Assembly (NCBI GenBank): GCA_023634235.1
Contig: JAMKCF010000016.1
Span: 2,156,001-2,220,000, forward strand
DNA: 64,000 bases
Reading direction: 5' to 3'
From: Pisaster brevispinus
Lineage: Eukaryota > Echinodermata > Asteroidea > Forcipulatida > Asteriidae
Position numbers and translations under genes: made by a program. Shown here one piece after another: positions 56,721 through 64,000 of this stretch; the first letter of the stretch is position 1, and each line of letters starts with the position of its first letter. The notes below the pieces were generated by a model. The model was given only the letters and a program-made list of their open reading frames with translations, ran no database searches and was not told where the DNA came from.

Positions 56721-56880
56721 GATTCTTGAAATTATTTACACATCAGAAACAGGTGGGAAACGTTCGTTGTAACATGGACGTTATCTAGCTGTTACATTTT
56801 TTGAGAATTAACAATACAAAACGTCAGCCACTCAATCAGATGACGTCATCCTGACCTTTGCACGTTTTTCTTGTTATTCA
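56721..56880 (-). promoter_or_regulatory. Likely NCAM-like 5' UTR/promoter
   Basis: The region upstream of the start codon contains a second perfect CRE (TGACGTCA, 56841-56848). No TATA box at a sensible distance is obvious. Assignment as promoter rests on position only, and an untranslated upstream exon cannot be excluded. Confidence 0.35.
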
Positions 56881-57858
56881 AATTAGGCTGGTACTGACAG
56901 GGCGCTGAATCATGTGCCTAAATAGTGACTGGTTTGAAAATAATAACAGTAATAATAATAGTCGTGATGCAGAAAAAAAATGAGGGGGCGACCAACACAA
57001 TGCAAATTTTTGAGGGAAATCAATGTTAAAATAATACCTAATTGGACAGGCATGGAGGAAGGGAGAGACAGGTAGCACGGCCCTTCATGGCAAAACAGCC
57101 CAACTTGAAAATGTTTGTTTTTGACGTAAGATCATTTCTGGGTAAATTGAGGGCCCCCTTTCCATTTCAAAGTTCCAAAGTCGTGCTATGTATGGATGTG
57201 AAAATAACATGTCCCATCACGGCCTCTTATTACACTTTCATCCCGTTTTTATGGCAAAACAGCTTATCTCTGTACTTGCTTTTCTCAAAATGTTATTTTT
57301 CGAGTTAAACTGTTTTTATGGAGCAGTTGGAGGTGCCTTTTGTGAATGTTCGACAGAGGGCGCTGATTCGGCGCTGCATCATAACGTGGAGCGGTATGAC
57401 ATTGCCAGTGTTATAAATAAAATGGGTGGGTGTAACTACATTGAGAACGCCCGGCTTGACCAAGTTTGTGCACACATAGGGTTAACTACTTGTGGTTCAG
57501 AGTATCAGCCAGCTAACATGAGTTGTGTGTGTGCACCGCGTTATTCTATTTTTTGTGCAAACTGTTTCCAGATCGAGACAACTCACGACGGATGTTTTAC
57601 CAGTCCAATTGTGAAAATAATTTATAACGAAAACATGTCTCTTTAACCCTCAAAACAACACTCAGTTATAACAAAAGCTGGGTTTGATAAATTAAATAAA
57701 TGGCGTTTAATAATGAGGCCCAGGGGGAAAGGGCAGGGTAATGTTTGCAAACAATTTTATAGACTTGTGAACAATGTTTGCCGCAGTGAAAACGGCTTCC
57801 ACGCCCCCCCCCACCTTCAAGCTCTTTACATCGTGTCTCACGCTCTCACGGGACTATA

Positions 57859-57964
57859 CTGCTCTCACAAAAGTGCTGCTGGCTCCCAACTACGAGAGAG
57901 TCAAAGTCTCGCGGGAACAGCCGTTATAGTTGTGGGAGCAGCATTATCGCGAGAGCAGCAGTGT
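57859..57964. repeat. Imperfect palindrome with TCGCGAGA
   Basis: ctgctctcacaaaagtgctg pairs with the end gcagcattatcgcgagagcag, and 'ggctcccaacta' with 'tagttgtgggagc'. It contains tctcgcgggaac and tcgcgagag motifs. Confidence 0.5.
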
Positions 57965-58519
57965 CCAGAGACTCACATGGGAGCAAATAATTAAGCTATC
58001 GCTGCAACAAACATTTAACGACTTGTTCACAAGTCTAGATAAAAAAGTTGTCAACCTTGATCGAAAAACTGATTACATCCTCTATCATATTCTGTATCTA
58101 AAAGGTGTACTGTTGTTATACGGGAGGAGGGTGGGGGTCGAAACAACTCTAACTCAAGTCTGATTGCCTCTGACACTTAAGTGTCAGATGTGTGACTTTC
58201 TATTTTAAACAAAAAAAAACAAAGACAAAGAGGGCAGACGACAATTCTTGTTGATAAGAGTGCCCGTGGCAATAGCTTTCAGAGGCATTTCTAGGTCTTG
58301 AAGAGTGTTGCCATAGCAATAATGCATTCAGTAAACAACTCCAATCAGCCGACCCTGTTTGGTTGTTAACTGTTCCAGCTTCCACGGTGGCAATGATAAC
58401 CTTGACATTCACCCAATGGATTGAAACTAAAAACATAGAAACCTATATCAACATGTTTTTCTCCCTCTCTTTCTCGTTTCGTTGCTGTGGATGTGGATTC
58501 TGATACCCCAAATCCATCA

Positions 58520-58830
58520 AAATTTGTGTAAGGTTTGTAAGGTTTGTGGTAACACCATATACATGAGTAGGGTTTGAAACTTTGCATGGTGGAGATACAA
58601 TAGTAAGGTTTGCAGTAAAACCATGTACATGAGTGGGATCGGAAACCTTGCATGGTGGAGATGCAATCTACGGTTTGTGGAAACACCATGTACATTGAGT
58701 GGGGTTTGAAACTTTGCAAGGTGGAGATACAATCTAGTAAGGTTTGCAGTAACATCATGTGAGTAGGATTTGAAACTTGCACAGTGGTGAAGATACAATC
58801 TAGTAAGTTTTGCGGCAACACCATGTACAT
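58520..58830 (+). repeat. 66-bp tandem repeat, five copies
   Basis: Units such as ggtttgcagtaaaaccatgt followed by 'gaaactttgcatggtggaga' start near 58541, 58607, 58673, 58740 and 58805. Because 66 is divisible by three, two minus-strand frames stay open through the array (158 and 198 codons). These frames are repeat by-products. Confidence 0.8.
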
Positions 58831-58867
58831 AAGTAAGATTTGAGACTCTCCTGCAAAACTGTACGTT

Positions 58868-59113
58868 CCACACTGCAGAAACTTGTGTACTAAAATTGAC
58901 AACACGGGTGTTGCCACATAATTTATATTTAGACAAAAAATAAAAAATAAAAAATACACCAAAGGGTGTTAAAATACCATTAAATTCTGCCAAAATAATT
59001 GCATTATTTTCTCTTGTTTTAACACCCCATTATGTTAATTTCGATTCTCTCTTCTGTATCTGTGACAACACCTAGTGTTCCAAAATTTTAACACCGCAGT
59101 TTTTGAAGTGTGG
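58868..59113. repeat. Inverted-repeat element rich in 'aacacc/ggtgtt'
   Basis: ccacactgcagaaac at the left and gcagtttttgaagtgtgg at the right, with 'gacaacacgggtgtt' and 'acacctagtgttcc' as inner partners. Size fits a MITE. Confidence 0.5.
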
Positions 59114-59536
59114 ACCTTGCTTATTGTGTGTCAGAACCTTCGAAGTTCAACAAGAAGACAACAAAAGGAGACAAAATCAGCCTCGAGGTCGGTTTTGTTT
59201 TATCAATCTCTTTTATTCACATTAATCTCACATTTTTACCATCTCCATAACTGACCGTGCATTTTCATCTGCATTTTAGTAACATTTTTTTTTTTACAGT
59301 CACGTGATGTGGGATTATAGAAATCAGAGTTCCTTTTTAAAACAGAAATCTTAACCGCGTCGGCACACTTGCTCAGTTTTCTCCACAACTGACTGGGCTC
59401 CTCTCGTCCACACTCATACAAATCAACGGCGTTTTCTTTTGTGATGACAACAAAAGGAGTGTTTTAATTATTTCGCTTCGGTGACTTTCTTCCGGTAGAA
59501 GTTGAGTTTACACTATAAGCCCATACCTGAAATATT

Positions 59537-59827
59537 ATGAAGGCCAAAAATGGATCCGAATTTTGTATCGCGACGCTCATAATCTTTGCGTCCGGCTTGG
59601 TCCTAATACCATCTCGATTCGTGATGGCATCATCACCGAACCAAGGACACAATGGTACGAGTGAAGACACCAACCTTGTCCCCAAATTATACATTGGGGG
59701 CTTCTTCTCGTTTCGCCATGTTCTTTCTTTTCAACCTGTAGTGGCACAGGCGGCCATAGATCACATCAACAGTTTGCAGGGAATTCTGGACGGCTATCAT
59801 CTGGAAATGAGATGGAGTTGGATTGGG
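59537..59827 (+). CDS. GABA-B-like exon 1
   Basis: The signal peptide and first beta-alpha unit of the ligand-binding domain. Several in-frame ATGs exist; 59537 was chosen because it places the hydrophobic stretch at the N-terminus. NGT at about residue 36 is a possible N-glycosylation site. The donor GGG|GTAGAT is weak but keeps phase 0 with exon 2. Confidence 0.6.
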
Positions 59828-61396
59828 GTAGATCTTTTTAGATATGTATTTTGTTTCCCTTCAAATCTTAGGCAACACAACTTGCGGGGACATCATGTTC
59901 ACTATAAAGCTTTCTCTACACTCCAACCCCCCCCCCCCCAAGTCAGTAAGGGCCCAGATTCTGGTAGCCTTACCCATCCCGAAAACTGGCTACAACATAT
60001 AATTCTAACTTTCTGCGTTTGTTTGACCCATTTTCTTGGGCATTTTAACACGAATTCCGGGTGAGCCTGACCCAGAAATGGATCAGGCCCCGGACAGGAC
60101 TGGGAATCTGGGTAAATGTTGACCCCGGAGTATTTAGCGTGATACGAGAGTTGGTTCTGAGAAAAAAACGGTAGTTTAGAGACTCAGTTGTTAACTGGAG
60201 TTGTTGAACCACTGGTTCTTCTCAGCTCATCGTAACCTCGGGACTGTAGACCTTAGCAATTTGTTTAGAATTTCATAAAATTGCTTTTGCATAATTTGGA
60301 GCTCTGCTTAATGGAGTTTATTGATAAAGAGTGATCTTCAAATTGTTTGGCAACAAGAAACATTTATTTTCTAAGTAAGACATTTATTTATTGATTTTGA
60401 TTCTTCAAATTTGTACGCGTTTTTCATTTAATTACCTCACAGCACTGAGCCGACGATATGGTATCTCCGCAAACCTCAATAGATTGTATTTCTACAATGC
60501 AAATAATGCCTACTCGACCCGAGTTTTGTGCCGACTTTTTAAAAAGCTGTTATTTGCCCAAGCTGAAAAAAAAATCCGGCGGACGGAGACTGGTGAGAGA
60601 GAAAGAGAGAAAAAAAGGGGAAAAAACAACAAACACTTTTCATCTTTATTGGGGATATTGCATACATTCATTGAGCTTGATTTCATTGCGGCAATCGAAA
60701 TAAGTAGCAATGATTTTGGGGGTATTCAAGTGTTTTCCCTATGGACTATTGCTATGGTGATCCCTTATTCTGGTTAAGTCCTCGGTTTCAATGGGGTAGT
60801 TTTAATCAACGCTCCAACACACAAGAACATTTCACAGTGTCTCTCCAATTAAGATATTCAGATCCCCAAGACAACAATTTTTTTATGGCAAATTTCAATA
60901 TACATGTATTGATTATTATAACACTGTAAAATCTTCTGGGTTAGTAATGACTCAGATTTTTTGTCTCAGGGGGCCTGACCCATTTCCTTGAAAAGTGATT
61001 AAAAATTAGGATTTTAAGGATTATGTGTCACTTTAAGTTTAAATCCCTTCGGGGTCATTTTAAAACAGATTCCGGGTCATACTGACCCGAAAAATGGTCA
61101 GGTACCATGGAAACCGGAGTCAACTGAGTCAAAAGTTGTAGAGTGAAATTTTAATCTTTGTCTTTAAAACGGGCTAGCATTTACACACCGACGATCCTTA
61201 TTTTATGATATTTACATAATAATTGCTATTTATTTATTTTTTTCTTCGGATAAACAAGGCGGCTCCTGGAGAGGGACTTCTTCTCTTAAACACTTTCGTG
61301 AACTCTGGACCTCCGATTGCCATCACTTGGGGACCAATCTCTTCCATGCAGGCAATTGTGGTGAACCAAGTAGCCGCAAAATATAACATTGTGCAG
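59537..61396 (+). CDS. GABA-B receptor-like (class C GPCR) N-terminal exons, partial
   Basis: Exon 1, 59537-59827 (97 codons, phase 0): a start with a hydrophobic signal (FCIATLIIFASGLVLIP), then LYIGGFFSFRHVL, VVAQAAIDHINSLQGILDGY and HLEMRWSWIG. Exon 2, 61259-61396 (46 codons): GEGLLLLNTFVNSGPPIAI, then TWGPISSMQAIVVNQVAAKY and NIVQ, ending at CAG|GTTGGT. This is the start of a periplasmic-binding-protein-like ligand domain (PBP1/ANF receptor). The 'A..HIN....L..Y.L' and 'GP.SS......A...NIVQ' patterns are closest to GABA-B receptors. The Cys usually found just before exon 2's segment is not seen, and the exon 2 acceptor (aaacaag) is weak, so a small exon may be missing. The rest of the receptor lies beyond the window or past the repeat array. 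Confidence 0.6.
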
Positions 61397-62289
61397 GTTG
61401 GTAAAGATGACAAAACAATAGCCCATAATGCATGTCTCAAATGCGCATGATCCGCGTGCAAAGGATTCTGGGTGAAATCCCAGTCCAGGCAACATCGGCA
61501 ACAATCATGGCGCTCTAATTTGTGGGGCAATGTGGTAGACAACATATGAAAACCTACCAATATACGTGTAAACTACAGCACGATTTCCATCGTGGTAGCT
61601 TGATTTTTTTTAAAGTGCACTCGGTTTCCAAAGATGCATTGTGGTAGAATTTAAAGATGGCGGCTATGCATATGAGGGTTTGTGTCCGTCCGTGAATGTT
61701 GCGACCAGAGCCTGAGGTTAGTACCCGCAGTCACCTCGCTAAACGTAGATGAATTCGAAATTCTTGTGAAAATACCATGAAGGTTTTTCGCTGTTTTCTC
61801 AGCAAGACACTGGATTCAGCTGAAACTTTTGCAAGTTGCTTTCTAATTGTATCATTCTTTATTTGCCTTTAAATCGCCATTACCTTGACAAAAACCAATG
61901 ACTCTACTTTTAAACTTCAACGGGAAACGAACATTGGAGCGAGTGAATTCGCGTGGCAAATTCGCGCTGTTTTGACGCTTGGAATTTTTGCTTTGCTTTT
62001 GAAATGGGGGGTTTAAATACTAACCAGTTTTCAAGGCTGTAATTAAGTGATTGCTCAATTTAAAGCACTTACAGAAGACGCGTCTCCCGGCACTGCGGCA
62101 AGAATAGCACTGCAGAGTTTTTACTACGTGCTTAACATGAAAAGAGATAATATTTCATTGTGGATGCAGTGTTGGAAGCAGACGTAAATTCCCGAAGGTT
62201 TACTGGTTTCAATTTTATCTATTTTCTAACAGAGAACTCAAGGGGAATACTAGCCATTACCAATGATAATCCTGTTTTTTCATTACCTG
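61397..62289. other. Region after GABA-B-like exon 2
   Basis: It holds a right-end fragment of the GGTAGGGTC element family (61690-61915) and a short exon-like frame after cag at 62072-62074 (DASPGTAARIALQSFYYVLN, possible donor after 62184). The latter resembles the 'PG....L..F' part of exon 2 but lacks support. Confidence 0.35.
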
Positions 62290-64000
62290 GGTATGCTGCC
62301 CGAAACACCACAGTAATACAGGCCTACGTCATCGCCAGTGAGAAAATGCCGGCACAGAAAGGTCCGAAATAAAATCTTGAGAATAACACCCGATCTAGGC
62401 ATGCTAGAGAGACACAATTTGTACCTGACTCTTCCTTGGATATCCCTGCATTCGAAAATTAAACTTTTAGGGTCGAGGCGGACAAGCTTTATACCGCAAA
62501 TGACCAGCAAGTGGGCCTGCTCCGAACGCTCCTCAAAAGCATCTCCAATGGGATTTTTGTACACAGAGCTGTCGAAGAAACGAAGATAAAGTAAGGACGG
62601 TCAAATAACCCCCAGAAAAATACTGGATCTGCACAAGTTTTACACCATTGGAAAGCTAGTCTCAAGGGCTATCTCTTCCGTGAGTTTTGTTTAACTTACG
62701 ATTTTGTAGGCGAGCTGAGTAGCCTATAAGTAGGGCTGCCCGAAACACCACTGCATTACATGCCTACGTCATCGCCAGTGAGAAAATGCCGGCACAGAAA
62801 GGTTCGAAATAAAATCTTGCCTAAGATTAGGAATAACTCCCGATCTAGGCATGCTAGAGAAACACAATTTGTACCTGACTCTTCCTTGGATATCCCTGAA
62901 TTCGAAAATTAAACTTTTAGGGTCGAAACGGCCAGGCTTCACACCGGAAATGACCAGCAAGTGGGCCTGCTCTGAACGCTCTTCAAAAGCATCTCCTATG
63001 GGATTTTTGTACACAGAGCTGTCAAAGAAACAAAGACAAAGTAAGGACGGTCAAATCACTTGCAGAATAATACTGGATCTGCACAAGTTTTACACCATTG
63101 GAAAGCTCGTCTCAAGGGCTATCTCTTCCGTATTTTTTGATTAGCTGACGATTTTGTAGGCGAGCTGAGCGTCCTTGAAGTAGGACTGCCCGAAACACCA
63201 CTGTTTTACATGGCTACGTAATCGCCAGTGAGAAAATGCCGGCACAGAAAAGTCCGAAATAAAATCTTGGCTAAGATTAGGAATAACTCCCGATCTAGGC
63301 AAGCTAGAGAAACACAATTTGTACCTGACTCTTTCTTGAATATCCCTGCATCCGAAAATTAATCTTTTAGGGTCGACACGGCCAAGCTTCATACGGGAAA
63401 TGACCAGCAAGTGGGCCTGCTCCGAACGATCCTCAAAAGCATCTCCAATGGGATTTTTGTACACAGAGCTGTCAAAGAAACAATACAAAGTAAGGACGGT
63501 CAAATCACTCGCAGAATAATACTGGATCTGCACAAGTTTTACACCATTAGAAAGCTCGTCTCAAGGGCTATTTCTTCCGTGAGTTTCGATAAGCTGACGA
63601 TTTTGTAGGCGAGCTGAGCGTCCTTGAAGTAGGGCTGCCCGAAACACCACTGTATTACATGCCTACGTCATCGCCAGTGAGAAAATGCCGGCACAGAAAG
63701 GTCCGAAATAAAATCTTGGGAATAACTCCCGATCTAGGCATGCTAGAGAGACACAATTTGTACCTGACTCTTCCTTTGATATCCCTGCATTCGAAAATTT
63801 AACTTTTAGGGTCGAGACGGCCAAGCTTTATACCCAAATGACCAGCAAGTGGGCCTGCTCCGAACGCTCCTTAAAAACATCTCCAATGGGATTTTTGTAC
63901 ACAGAGCTGTCGAAGAAACAAAGATAAAGTAAGGACGGTCAAATCACCCCCAGAATAATACTGGATCTGCACAAGTTTTACACCATTCTAAAGCTCGTTT
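62290..64000 (+). repeat. ~445-bp tandem array running off the window
   Basis: Nearly four copies. The anchor agaaaatgccggcacagaaa occurs at 62341, 62781, 63231 and 63680, giving spacings of 440, 450 and 449 bases. Other shared strings are ctgcccgaaacaccactg, 'gcaagtgggcctgctccgaa' and 'gggatttttgtacacagagc'. Copies differ by scattered substitutions and a few indels (for example presence or absence of 'ctaagatta'). A minus-strand frame containing YKNPIGDAFEERSEQAHLL is open in at least three copies. Confidence 0.9.

Larger units (their letters stand above)
56881..59536. other. Intergenic region between the NCAM-like and GABA-B-like genes
   Basis: The two genes diverge from here. It contains a Cys-rich open frame at 57188-57646 with no family match, an imperfect palindrome at 57859-57964, a 66-bp tandem repeat at 58520-58830 and an inverted-repeat element at 58868-59113. 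I see no supported gene. Confidence 0.5.

Noticed and set aside
58366..58993. Overlapping 198- and 158-codon minus-strand ORFs
   Set aside because: Explained by a 66-bp tandem repeat whose unit is divisible by three.
1..64000. CRISPR array, operon, prophage or biosynthetic cluster
   Set aside because: Introns, polyadenylation signals, SINEs and LINEs show a eukaryotic nuclear locus; none of the tandem repeats has a repeat-spacer structure.

Overview
This 64 kb window is nuclear DNA of an animal. Its genes are broken into exons by GT-AG introns, it is AT-rich, and it is crowded with tRNA-derived SINEs, decayed LINE ends, short inverted-repeat (MITE-like) elements and minisatellites. Gene content and protein similarity point to a deuterostome invertebrate. 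An ambulacrarian, most likely an echinoderm such as a sea star, is my best guess, inferred from overall character and not proven.

Layout. (1) 1-4134: intergenic, with a LINE 3' end, SINE pieces and the probable 3' UTR of the next gene. (2) 4135-8910, minus strand: a complete seven-exon VPS26C (DSCR3) gene encoding 296 aa. (3) 8911-9551: a shared divergent promoter holding a palindromic element and a CACGTG E-box. (4) 9552-16191, plus strand: a complete eleven-exon RRP1/Nop52 gene encoding 747 aa. (5) 16192-23276: repeat-rich intergenic DNA with a LINE end, SINEs, a G-rich minisatellite and an 80-bp tandem array. (6) 23277-56720, minus strand: an NCAM/fasciclin-2-type adhesion receptor with signal peptide, five Ig domains, two FN3 domains, one membrane segment and a cysteine-rich NCAM-like juxtamembrane tail. 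Two LDLa exons sit inside the first FN3 domain, and two or three alternative last exons share the same splice phase. (7) 56721-59536: upstream and intergenic sequence. (8) 59537 onward, plus strand: the first exons of a class C GPCR-like (GABA-B receptor-like) ligand-binding domain, followed by a ~445-bp tandem array that runs off the window.

How the genes relate. VPS26C is a subunit of the Retriever endosomal recycling complex, RRP1 acts in 60S ribosome biogenesis, and the NCAM homologue is a surface adhesion protein, so they do not form one pathway. Their linkage is notable because human VPS26C, RRP1/RRP1B and NCAM2 all lie on chromosome 21, which suggests an ancient syntenic block. Exon boundaries were set by GT-AG signals, unbroken phase across all junctions, and agreement of total length with the families (VPS26C 296 aa; RRP1 747 aa; NCAM-like 935 or 965 aa).
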